From assembly GCA_025517485.1 (NCBI GenBank), contig JAOPKB010000002.1:62001-126000 (forward strand): a stretch of DNA of 64,000 nucleotides, in the 5' to 3' direction. The notes below the pieces were generated by a model. It saw only the letters and a program-made list of their open reading frames with translations, was not told the origin of the DNA and ran no database searches. Both the position numbers and the translations under genes were made by a program. Shown here piece after piece: positions 36,607 through 43,975 of this stretch. How positions within the stretch are numbered: position 1 is the first letter of the stretch; each line of letters starts with the position of its first letter. Source of the stretch: Natronoglomus mannanivorans. Its GTDB lineage: Archaea; Halobacteriota; Halobacteria; Halobacteriales; Natrialbaceae.

Positions 36607-36795
36607 TCAATTATAGGGCTGGTCTGATTTGTCGTGTAGAGCGCGCTCTTGGAGGTCAGATCGATATGCCCACGTTGCCCCGAAACCTGCGCCAACAACA
36701 ATTCCTGCAAAAAGCCCGAGTAAGCCTCCAATTGAGGCACCAACTAATCCGCTCAACAGCGCAAGTGAAATTACTACGCCGTCTTTATAATCCAT
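36607..36795 (-). CDS. Small glycine-rich membrane protein
   Basis: A 62-aa frame starting MDYKDGVVISLALLSGLVGA. Residues 7-45 are two closely spaced hydrophobic segments rich in Gly and Ala (GLLGLFAGIVVGAGFGATWA), followed by a polar tail. A TTG start 15 codons earlier is less likely. The gene is clearly more AT-rich than its neighbours. With the AT-rich 36841-36919 gap downstream of the ABC permease it forms a small compositional island, which may mean it was acquired. No family recognised. Confidence 0.55.
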   Translation of the reverse strand: MDYKDGVVISLALLSGLVGASIGGLLGLFAGIVVGAGFGATWAYRSDLQERALHDKSDQPYN

Positions 36796-36919
36796 ACCGA
36801 TATTTCGGAGTAGAACACCATGAATATTCGGGTCTGACAATACATCGGTGAATGAAAACGGGCATATGGACTCGAATAATATACCTGGTTGATCGATAAG
36901 TAAGCCAAAGAGTCCGAGC

Positions 36920-38224
36920 TCACTCGTACCGCAACGCGTCGATCGGATCCGTGCGCGCGGCCCGCCACGCCGGATAGAGCCCGGCGAGAACGCCGACGAG
37001 GATCCCCACGGCGATCGCGAGCGCGACGTACTCGAGTGGGTAGACCAGCGGGAGGTCGATGTACCACGCGCCGAGGTAGCCCGCGGCCAGACCCAGCGCG
37101 GTGCCGAAGATGGCGCCGACGACGCCCAGCACGATCGACTCGGTGAGGAAGAGTCCCAGAACGTCCCGATTCTGTGCGCCGACGGCCTTCATGATCCCGA
37201 TCTCGCGGGTTCGTTCGGTCACCGAGACCAGCATGATGTTGGCGATGCCGATCGATCCGACGAGCAGCGAGATGGCCGCGATGCCGACGATGAAGTTCTG
37301 GAGCAAGTCGAGAATGTCCTGGAGTTGCTGGAGTAACTCCGTGCTCGTCTGCATCGTGACGGTGTGGCCGTCACCCATGAGCTCGCTGGCGTCGGACTCG
37401 TCGCTCTCGAGGTAAGCCGTTGCAGCGTCGCGGGCGCCGTCGATATCCGCGTCGTCCGTCGAGTGGGCTTCGACGACGATTGCGAGGTATCGTGCGCCGT
37501 CGTTGGTGTCTCCATCTCCGTCTCCGCCTTCGTTTTCGTCGCCACCCCCACCGTCACCGACGCCCAGCCCCGCAGCCTGTTCGGCGTAGTAGGGGTCCGT
37601 TGGCACGTAAATCCGCGGCGATGCCTCGAACCCCTCGAAGGGGCTCAATCCCTCGGAGGTATCCGTGATTCCGACCACTTCGATCGTCGTCGTCTGGCCG
37701 CCGAGGATCGTGAGCGTGAGTTCGTCGCCGACCGAAACGGGGTCGTCGAACTGCTCGGCGGCGGCGGGATTGATCACCGCCTCGCGTTCACCCATCTCGA
37801 ACTGCCGGCCCTCCCGGAGGTCTCCCTCGCGGATGTACGACGGCCCGGCGGCGATCAACCCGTCACCCTGTGCGACCTGCTCGTCGCCGTCCGAGACCGC
37901 CTGCGTCTGGATCGAGGCGTAGCCGTAGGCCGCTTCTACTTCTTCGAGGTCGCGTACTTCGTCGAGGTCGTGCTGGCTGAAGACCGGCTGTGCACCCGCG
38001 AGCGGGCCGCCTTCGGTGTCCTCGTCGGCGGCCCAGCCGTAGAGGTTTCGCTGGTCGTCCGGGCTGATGTCGCCGATGATTCCCGCCTGCAGGCTCGCAC
38101 CCAGCGTGACGAACGCGATGACCGCCGCGATGCCGATGACGATTCCGAGCATCGTCAGCGCCGAGCGCAGTTTGTGTCCGCGGATCGACCGCCAGGCGAG
38201 GCGGAGGCTCTCGAGGGGGTTCAT
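36920..38224 (-). CDS. MacB/FtsX-type ABC transporter permease
   Basis: A 434-aa permease of the type VII ABC family. An N-terminal membrane helix (residues 18-45, [20 protein letters not shown]) is followed by a large extracellular MacB-like periplasmic core domain. Three C-terminal helices follow; FtsX-typical [20 protein letters not shown] and [20 protein letters not shown] lie in the loops. Such pairs export peptides, lipids or drugs or act as mechanotransmission modules. No MacA-like adaptor gene is adjacent, as usual for organisms without an outer membrane. Its start overlaps the stop of the ATPase gene by four bases. Confidence 0.94.
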   Translation of the reverse strand: MNPLESLRLAWRSIRGHKLRSALTMLGIVIGIAAVIAFVTLGASLQAGIIGDISPDDQRNLYGWAADEDTEGGPLAGAQPVFSQHDLDEVRDLEEVEAAYGYASIQTQAVSDGDEQVAQGDGLIAAGPSYIREGDLREGRQFEMGEREAVINPAAAEQFDDPVSVGDELTLTILGGQTTTIEVVGITDTSEGLSPFEGFEASPRIYVPTDPYYAEQAAGLGVGDGGGGDENEGGDGDGDTNDGARYLAIVVEAHSTDDADIDGARDAATAYLESDESDASELMGDGHTVTMQTSTELLQQLQDILDLLQNFIVGIAAISLLVGSIGIANIMLVSVTERTREIGIMKAVGAQNRDVLGLFLTESIVLGVVGAIFGTALGLAAGYLGAWYIDLPLVYPLEYVALAIAVGILVGVLAGLYPAWRAARTDPIDALRYE

Positions 38225-39144
38225 CGATCGGGTCCGGTTCCAGTGTCGTCTTCGTTCGTGCTCCCGTTCCCGACCGGCTCTGCGTCGGTTTCCGTTTCCA
38301 TCTCGGCCGCATCGCTCGTTGCAGTGCCGGATCCCGTCTCCGGACCGACACCCTCGAGTTCCTCGATTCGCTCGATCTCGCCGTCGAGCAAGTGGACGAT
38401 CCGCTCGGCGCGCTGGGCGACGTGGGGTTCGTGGGTGACCATCACGATCGTGTGTCCCGAGGCGTAGAGGTCCTCGAACAGCGAGAGGATCTGCTCGCCG
38501 GTTTCGGTGTCGAGATTTCCAGTTGGCTCGTCCGCGAGGACGATCTCCGGATCGTTGACGAGCGCCCGCGCGACCGCGACACGCTGGCGCTGGCCGCCAG
38601 ACAGTTCGTTGGGCCGGTGGTCGCCCCGGTCGCCGAGTCCGACCCGCTCGAGTAACTCGCGAGCGCGGTCGGTTCGCTCACCGGCGCCGATCCCCTGAAA
38701 GAGCTGCGGGAGCGCGACGTTCTCGAGGGCCGTGAGTCGGGGCATGAGGTTGAACGTCTGGAAGACGAACCCGACTTCGGTTCCCCGGAGTTCGGTTCGT
38801 TCGCGGCCGCTCAGTTCCGTCACCGCCTGTCCGCCGACGGTGATCTCGCCTTCCGTCGGCGTGTCGAGACAACCAACGAGGTGCATCAGCGTCGACTTGC
38901 CCGACCCGCTGGGACCCATGATCGCGGTGTAGGAGCCGCGCGGAATCTCGAGGGAGACGCCGTCGAGGGCGTGGACCGGTTCGCCGAGGTGGTAGGTCTT
39001 CCTGACGTTCGAGAGGGAAACTGCCGTCTCTCCGCCGGTCGTTGTTTTCGTCGTCGGTCCCGTTCCCGGTCCCGTCCCCGATCCCGATCCTGTCTCCGAC
39101 CCTGACCCTGATCCTGACCCAGGCTCTGGACCCGTATTCGACAT
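38221..39144 (-). CDS. MacB/LolD-type ABC transporter ATP-binding protein
   Basis: A 307-aa ATPase that drives the FtsX-type permease downstream. Walker A is GPSGSGKST, the signature is [15 protein letters not shown], Walker B is [12 protein letters not shown] and the H-loop His is in [10 protein letters not shown]. An N-terminal Gly/Ser/Thr-rich leader of about 35 residues (simple GSGSG repeats) and an acidic C-terminal tail flank the domain; both are probably disordered. Starts further inside (near [16 protein letters not shown]) are possible, but the first ATG is in good context. Confidence 0.95.
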   Translation of the reverse strand: MSNTGPEPGSGSGSGSETGSGSGTGPGTGPTTKTTTGGETAVSLSNVRKTYHLGEPVHALDGVSLEIPRGSYTAIMGPSGSGKSTLMHLVGCLDTPTEGEITVGGQAVTELSGRERTELRGTEVGFVFQTFNLMPRLTALENVALPQLFQGIGAGERTDRARELLERVGLGDRGDHRPNELSGGQRQRVAVARALVNDPEIVLADEPTGNLDTETGEQILSLFEDLYASGHTIVMVTHEPHVAQRAERIVHLLDGEIERIEELEGVGPETGSGTATSDAAEMETETDAEPVGNGSTNEDDTGTGPDR

Positions 39145-39359
39145 ACGACCAACACACCACCGCGAGCGAAAAACCTTGGCAGGCGGGAAGTGCCTCTCGA
39201 GTCGTCTCCAGACGTCTGCGGCTCTGACGAACGGACAGGGCGAACGGTCTGGAACCCAGATGGGTGCGCGAACGGTCTAGAACCCAGACGGGAACGAACG
39301 CGAAAATGGATAATAAATCACACACAACTACTATACTCGCGACCTGCAGACTATCGGCA

Positions 39360-40634
39360 ATGGTTCGCTGGAAGCGCCTCGGGTCCGTGTCAGCGTCTGC
39401 AGTCGACGGACGGTCCGTGGTCGTCGCGCTCGGTGTGCTCTACGTTGCACTCGCAGTTGGATGGGGGTACGTGCTGGTCTCCCGGGAGACGTCGTCCGCG
39501 AGTCTCGTGCTCGTCTCGCTCCTGATCGGCGGCCCCGGAATCGTCCTCCTCTACGGCGGGTCTCGACTCCCGGAAACCGACATCCGTCCCGAATTCTACG
39601 CCACCGTCGCGGGCAGGTCGCTGATCGGACTCGGCGTGATGGTAACGATCCTCGGCCTCTATCACCTCCAGCCCGACGACAGCCTCGCCGGGTCGTTCCA
39701 GACCGTCCTCATCCTCACGGCACTCAGTACCGTCGCCGGCTTCGGGATCGGGATCAACGACGCACAGGCCCGATCGCGTGCGTTCGACGTCGAAGAGCGA
39801 AACCGGGAACTCGAACGGACCCGATCGCACGTCGAAGAACGCAATCGGGAACTGGAACAAATCCGATCGCGACTCGAGGAACGTAATGGGGAACTCCAGC
39901 GAACGCAGGCCGAACTCGAGGAGACGGTGTCGGAGTTAGCGGCGTCGAACGAGCGGTTAGAACAGTTCGCCTACGCCGCCAGCCACGACCTCCAAGAGCC
40001 GCTGCGGATGGTCTCGAGTTACCTCCAGTTGATCGAGCGTCGGGCTGACGACGAACTCTCCGAGGAGGCCGAGGAGTTTCTGGCGTACGCCGTCGACGGT
40101 GCCGAACGGATGCGCGGAATGATCGAGGGATTGCTCGAGTACTCCCGCGTCGAGACGCAGGGGGAGCCGGTAGAGCCCGTCGAACTGGACGACGTTCTCG
40201 CGGACGTCCGTACGGACCTCCGGATGAGAATCGAGGAGTCCGACGCGGAGATCACGGCAGACTCCTTGCCTCGAGTCCAGGGCGATGCGGGACAACTTCG
40301 GCAGGTCTTCCAGAACCTCCTGAGCAACGCGATCGAGTACAGCGGCGACGAACCCCCACAGGTCGATATCACTGCCGAGCGACGGAGCGAAGCGACGTGG
40401 ACGGTTTCGGTCCGCGATGACGGTCTTGGAATCGACCCCGCCGACCAGGATCGGGTCTTCGAGGTGTTCGAACGGCTTCACAGTCGGGCAGACCACGCCG
40501 GCACCGGCATCGGGCTCGCGCTCTGTCAGCGGATCGTCGAGCGCCACGGCGGCGAGATCCGGGTCGACTCCGAGCCCGGCGAGGGTGCGACCTTCTCGTT
40601 TACGCTGCCGGCGGTCGACGAGCAGGAGGGATGA
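39360..40634 (+). CDS. Membrane-bound sensor histidine kinase
   Basis: A 424-aa kinase. I chose the start MVRWKRLGSVSASAVDGRSV; in-frame Met codons at 39264 and 39306 would add polar sequence. Four hydrophobic segments (about residues 20-125) anchor it in the membrane without a clear extracellular sensor. A repeated coiled-coil motif (VEERNRELERTRSH, VEERNRELEQIRSR, LEERNGELQRTQAE) links to the HisKA domain with phospho-acceptor His209 in YAASHDLQEPLRM. The HATPase domain has the N box (NLLSNAIEYS), G1 (VRDDGLGIDP) and G2 (HAGTGIGLALCQRI). No response regulator is adjacent. The last third is highly similar at DNA level to the PAS kinase gene at 50504-53662. Confidence 0.93.
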   Translation: MVRWKRLGSVSASAVDGRSVVVALGVLYVALAVGWGYVLVSRETSSASLVLVSLLIGGPGIVLLYGGSRLPETDIRPEFYATVAGRSLIGLGVMVTILGLYHLQPDDSLAGSFQTVLILTALSTVAGFGIGINDAQARSRAFDVEERNRELERTRSHVEERNRELEQIRSRLEERNGELQRTQAELEETVSELAASNERLEQFAYAASHDLQEPLRMVSSYLQLIERRADDELSEEAEEFLAYAVDGAERMRGMIEGLLEYSRVETQGEPVEPVELDDVLADVRTDLRMRIEESDAEITADSLPRVQGDAGQLRQVFQNLLSNAIEYSGDEPPQVDITAERRSEATWTVSVRDDGLGIDPADQDRVFEVFERLHSRADHAGTGIGLALCQRIVERHGGEIRVDSEPGEGATFSFTLPAVDEQEG

Positions 40635-40706
40635 TTCGACCGTCTCTACGCTTCGTTTCACCGTCGCTCACCTCGCACCTTCCATCTCACTTTTTCCCTT
40701 TTCACC

Positions 40707-40724
40707 GGCTCTGTTGAAATCCTC
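40707..40724. repeat. Left terminal inverted repeat of the 863-bp element
   Basis: Eighteen bases, GGCTCTGTTGAAATCCTC, identical to the complement of 41552-41569. The 8-base direct repeat TTTTCACC precedes it. Confidence 0.9.
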
Positions 40725-40870
40725 TTCTGTATAGACTTATTCGCGTGAATCTACTGCACATTACACGTGCATATCTTGCACTGGAGTGCATTCGATCTGA
40801 CGGCCTCAAATCATCACTCCACCGTTATTAAAGGAAACTACTTATTAACAAGGCACTAACAACGTTTGGC

Positions 40871-41131
40871 ATGAGTGACTCAGACAAACTCACTGAAGCC
40901 GAGATTCAGGGGATTGTGAGGCAGGAAATATCTAGAGTTGGCCGTTCAGTTCTCTCGATCGTTGTTTGGACATTGCTCGCAGGATTCACTATACTCATCG
41001 GCCTTCAGGCGATTCAAATAGCATTCTATCTGGATGGGGTAGCTGCTGTAGCCGTTGCTATAGTCGGTATACTCGTTGTAGGTGCTAGCATTTCTCTACT
41101 TTATTATCTTCACTGGCCCAGTAAGAAGTAA
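40871..41131 (+). CDS. Small membrane protein carried inside the mobile element
   Basis: An 86-aa protein starting MSDSDKLTEAEIQGIVRQEI. It has a short polar helical head and two hydrophobic segments, residues about 30-52 and 56-80 (AVAVAIVGILVVGASISLLY), ending in a basic PSKK tail. Codon usage is much more AT-rich than in the surrounding genes. TATA-like strings TTATTAAAG and CTTATTAAC lie 22-46 bases before the ATG, so it has its own promoter. No family recognised. Because it lies between the left inverted repeat and the transposase remains, it is an apparent passenger gene rather than a host gene. Confidence 0.65.
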   Translation: MSDSDKLTEAEIQGIVRQEISRVGRSVLSIVVWTLLAGFTILIGLQAIQIAFYLDGVAAVAVAIVGILVVGASISLLYYLHWPSKK

Positions 41132-41244
41132 CATGAAGTTTGTAGATTGAATTGATATCCGCAGTCCCATAGTACAGGTGATCCAGTAGATCTGGGACGG
41201 AATGAATGTGCTCATCGTGTTACATAGGTTCCCTGTACTGATCG

Positions 41245-41517
41245 TTAGAGGGCACGGTCGAGATTGTGGACGAGACACGCAAGGGCGAGTTCACGAAACT
41301 GCTTCCACCAGCGTCGTGAACGGATGAACGCACCGTATCTTCGCTTGAGTCGAGCGTTCACCGTTTCGCTCTGGCTCCGTTGACCATAGAGTTTAGCTGC
41401 TGAATCGTCAACTTCGCCCGTTTCCTGTAGTGCTTCGAGGCGTGACTGCGGTCGAAGCCCGAGACGTCATGCTTCCTCAACAAATCGGAGCAACCGAGAC
41501 TTTGGGAGAGTCTGCAT
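41245..41517 (-). pseudogene. Remnant of an IS5-family-type transposase
   Basis: Three pieces of one transposase can be read on the minus strand in different frames. The N-terminus is MQTLPKSRLLRFVEEA, then a stop. An internal piece reads GFDRSHASKHYRKRAKLTIQ. The C-terminus reads YGQRSQSETVNARLKRRYGA, RSRRWWKQFRELALACLVHN and LDRAL, then a stop. Complete haloarchaeal homologues carry roughly 150 more residues between these blocks, including the catalytic Asp region, so the gene is dead. The C-terminal block with its RRW(W/F)..FRE pattern places it with IS5-like DDE transposases. Confidence 0.85.
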
Positions 41518-41551
41518 CTACTCACACTTCCGACTGAATCTGTAACTCACT

Positions 41552-41569
41552 GAGGATTTCAACAGAGCC
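41552..41569. repeat. Right terminal inverted repeat of the 863-bp element
   Basis: Exact inverted copy of 40707-40724, followed by the direct repeat TTTTCACC. The next 80 bp up to 41658 are a pyrimidine-rich spacer of CCCACCC-type runs with no gene. Confidence 0.9.
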
Positions 41570-41658
41570 TTTTCACCTTATTCGCCCCACCCACCCATCC
41601 CCACCCCACCCACCCCTGCAAGAGGCTTATCTCGCCAGAACACCTTCGTTCAGCTACC

Positions 41659-41940
41659 ATGAACCTCGAGGCAGTCTACTGGCTGGCGGTCTTCGTCGTC
41701 GTCATGATTCCAGTCTGGGCGGTCTTTCTGTTCGTTCGCTCCCGTCTCGGCGTCTCCAGACAGGCCTGGTCGGCCGCCTCCTACGGAGGGATCGGTCCTG
41801 AGCCCCACCACTCGAGCGAGTCGGGCGAGCCCCAGTTTCGAGACCCCCGCGACCGGCCCGGACACTGCCCCTCGTGTGGCGAGCCGATCGACGAGTACGA
41901 GTTCGATCGATGCTGGAACTGCGCACGAACGGTTCGGTGA
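41659..41940 (+). CDS. Single-pass membrane protein with a C-terminal zinc ribbon
   Basis: A 93-aa protein: one hydrophobic helix at residues 4-27 (EAVYWLAVFVVVMIPVWAVF), a polar linker, and a four-cysteine ribbon with CPSC (70, 73) and CWNC (85, 88). Small haloarchaeal proteins of this layout are common and uncharacterised; a redox or metal-sensing anchor is possible but unproven. It has its own upstream gap and does not overlap neighbours. Confidence 0.85.
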   Translation: MNLEAVYWLAVFVVVMIPVWAVFLFVRSRLGVSRQAWSAASYGGIGPEPHHSSESGEPQFRDPRDRPGHCPSCGEPIDEYEFDRCWNCARTVR

Positions 41941-42099
41941 CGGACTCGAGTCCGTGATGATTTCCGAACCCGCTCCCGAACGTCGTCTTCGATTCCACGA
42001 CCAGTCGCTTCGACCGTCAGCAGTCACACACCGACGGGACTGACGGCGATCGAGGAGTGTTCGTGGTCGACAGATAGTAGCGATTCTCTGACAGTGTAG

Positions 42100-42121
42100 A
42101 GCCCATGATGATTTATGGGCT
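42100..42121 (+). promoter_or_regulatory. Hairpin in front of the pilus ATPase gene
   Basis: AGCCCAT (42100-42106) and ATGGGCT (42115-42121) form a 7-bp stem with an 8-base AT-rich loop, 28 bases before the chosen ATG at 42149. The loop contains a TATA-like GATTTATG, so the site may combine box A with an operator. The rest of the 208-bp gap after 41940 shows no gene. Confidence 0.4.
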
Positions 42122-42148
42122 GGTTCTCAATTGGTAGTCAGTCAATCG

Positions 42149-43972
42149 ATGTCGGGTGGAGATCAGCCGGACGGGTCGGCGTCCGGAGTCGATGGGAATC
42201 GGAACACGAACAGTGGTATCGACGGAGCCGACGACCGGAACCGGAACCGGGACGGCACAGTCCACGACGACCCCAACCCCGACCCCGAGACCGAGCGAAC
42301 ATCGGCGATCGCACCGACCGGTCCCACGTCGAAACGACGGATCAAGGAGACAGTTCTCGCGGAAGTCGAGGCAACGTTCGACGAACGAACCGGGGAGACG
42401 TTTCTCGGTCGCCCGTCGACTGCGTTCATCGAGAACGAGTTCTTCGATTTTAGCTACCTCGACGACTACGACGAAGTGGAGCGCTACTGGGTGAACCGCC
42501 CGTTCGCGTACGTGACGGTGCTGTACGACGAGGCGACGAACACCAATCGATATCACGTCGTCGAACCGGAACTCGACACCTTCGAAGAGTACGTTCGCGA
42601 GGACCTCATCCGGGCGCTGCGAAGCGATCTGATGTACAAGGAGTTCGACGGATCGATCGATCAGGCTGCCGTGTTCGATGCGGAAGTTCCGCGAGTAATG
42701 CGCGAACACGCCGCGACCGTCGGTGACGGCTCGCTCCAGCAACTCCTCTATTACCTTCGTCGGGACTTCGTGAGCTACGGGAAGATCGACCCGATCATGC
42801 GCGATTGGTCAGTCGAGGACATCTCGTGTGACGGCGCCGACCAACCCGTATTCGTCTACCACCACGGCTACCGCGACCTCCGAACGAACCTCTCGTTCGG
42901 TGACGACCGGCTGAACACCTACGTCGTCCGGCTCGCCCAGCGGGCGGGCAAGCACCTCTCGGTCGCGGACCCGCTCGTCGACGCCTCGCTGCCCGACGGC
43001 TCTCGTGTCCAACTAACACTCGGCGGCGAAGTGACGACCCGAGGATCGAACTTCACCGTCCGGAAGTTCGCCGAGGTCCCGTTCACGCCGGTCGATCTCG
43101 TCAACTGGGGGACGTTCTCGCTCGAGCAGATGGCCTATCTGTGGCTGGCCGTCGAGAACAATGCGTCGCTCATGTTCGCCGGCGGGACGGGGTCTGGAAA
43201 GACGACCAGCCTCAACGCCGTCTCGATGTTCGTGCCACCGGAGAGCAAAGTCGTCTCGATCGAGGACACGCCGGAGATCACGCTTCCCCACGACAACTGG
43301 ATTCAGAGCGTCACCCGCGAAGGGACCACCGGCGGCGGGCGCGGCTCCGTCGGGATGTTCGACCTCCTGCAGGCCGCGTTGCGACAGCGCCCGGAGTACC
43401 TCGTCGTCGGCGAGATCCGCACCGAAAGCGACGTCGCGCTCACGTTCTTCCAGTCGATCGCCACCGGACACACGGCGTACACGACGTTTCACGCCGACTC
43501 CGTGCGAGGGCTGTTGAGCCGGCTCCAGAACGAGCCGCTGAACGTCCCGACGCAGATGATCGGCAACCTCGATATCGTCTCGATCCAACAGCAGACGACC
43601 CACGAGGGAAAACGCGTCCGGCGGAACAGACGACTCGTCGAGTTCTCCCGCGACGACACGGATTCTGACGAGATCGATCCTCACGAAGTGTTCGAGTACG
43701 ACGCCCGATCCGACAGTTTCGAGCAAATCACGGGATCGGCTGTACTCGGGGATATCGCGGACGAACGAGGCTGGACGCCCGGCCGCATCGAGCGGGAGCT
43801 CGACCGGCGCGAAGCGGTTCTCGAGTACCTCCTCGAGGAAGGGATTACGGACTACGAGAGCGTCGCACGAGTCATTCAAGGGTTTATCCGCGACCCGGAA
43901 TACGTTCTCGAAGAAGTGCGCGCCGGCGAGCTCGATCCCGAAGAGATCGCGATCGCGGAGGACGACGACTGA
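42149..43972 (+). CDS. Archaeal type IV pilus/secretion ATPase (PilB/FlaI/VirB11 family)
   Basis: A 607-aa secretion ATPase that powers pilus assembly. It begins MSGGDQPDGSASGVDGNRNT with ~60 residues of disordered acidic leader; a TTG six codons upstream is unlikely. The N-terminal domain includes YYLRRDFVSYGKIDPIMRDW and DISCDGADQPVFVYH, typical of archaeal FlaI-like proteins. Walker A GGTGSGKTT is at about residues 345-353, the Asp box at IEDTPEITLP, Walker B region at YLVVGEIRTESDVALTFFQS, and the His box at TGHTAYTTFHADS. A winged/helical C-terminal extension follows. It lies three bases upstream of the membrane protein gene, forming a pil-like operon with the pilin-like gene. Confidence 0.95.
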   Translation: MSGGDQPDGSASGVDGNRNTNSGIDGADDRNRNRDGTVHDDPNPDPETERTSAIAPTGPTSKRRIKETVLAEVEATFDERTGETFLGRPSTAFIENEFFDFSYLDDYDEVERYWVNRPFAYVTVLYDEATNTNRYHVVEPELDTFEEYVREDLIRALRSDLMYKEFDGSIDQAAVFDAEVPRVMREHAATVGDGSLQQLLYYLRRDFVSYGKIDPIMRDWSVEDISCDGADQPVFVYHHGYRDLRTNLSFGDDRLNTYVVRLAQRAGKHLSVADPLVDASLPDGSRVQLTLGGEVTTRGSNFTVRKFAEVPFTPVDLVNWGTFSLEQMAYLWLAVENNASLMFAGGTGSGKTTSLNAVSMFVPPESKVVSIEDTPEITLPHDNWIQSVTREGTTGGGRGSVGMFDLLQAALRQRPEYLVVGEIRTESDVALTFFQSIATGHTAYTTFHADSVRGLLSRLQNEPLNVPTQMIGNLDIVSIQQQTTHEGKRVRRNRRLVEFSRDDTDSDEIDPHEVFEYDARSDSFEQITGSAVLGDIADERGWTPGRIERELDRREAVLEYLLEEGITDYESVARVIQGFIRDPEYVLEEVRAGELDPEEIAIAEDDD

Positions 43973-43975
43973 CCC

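Larger units (their letters stand above)
40707..41569. mobile_element. Internally deleted IS5-like element with passenger gene
   Basis: The 18-bp terminal inverted repeats are exact: GGCTCTGTTGAAATCCTC at 40707-40724 and its complement at 41552-41569. They are flanked on both sides by the same 8 bases, TTTTCACC (40699-40706 and 41570-41577), a perfect target-site duplication, so insertion is relatively recent. Inside are fragments of one transposase gene on the minus strand and a separate 86-aa membrane protein gene on the plus strand. The element cannot encode its own transposase and must move in trans, as a MITE-like derivative. Confidence 0.88.
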
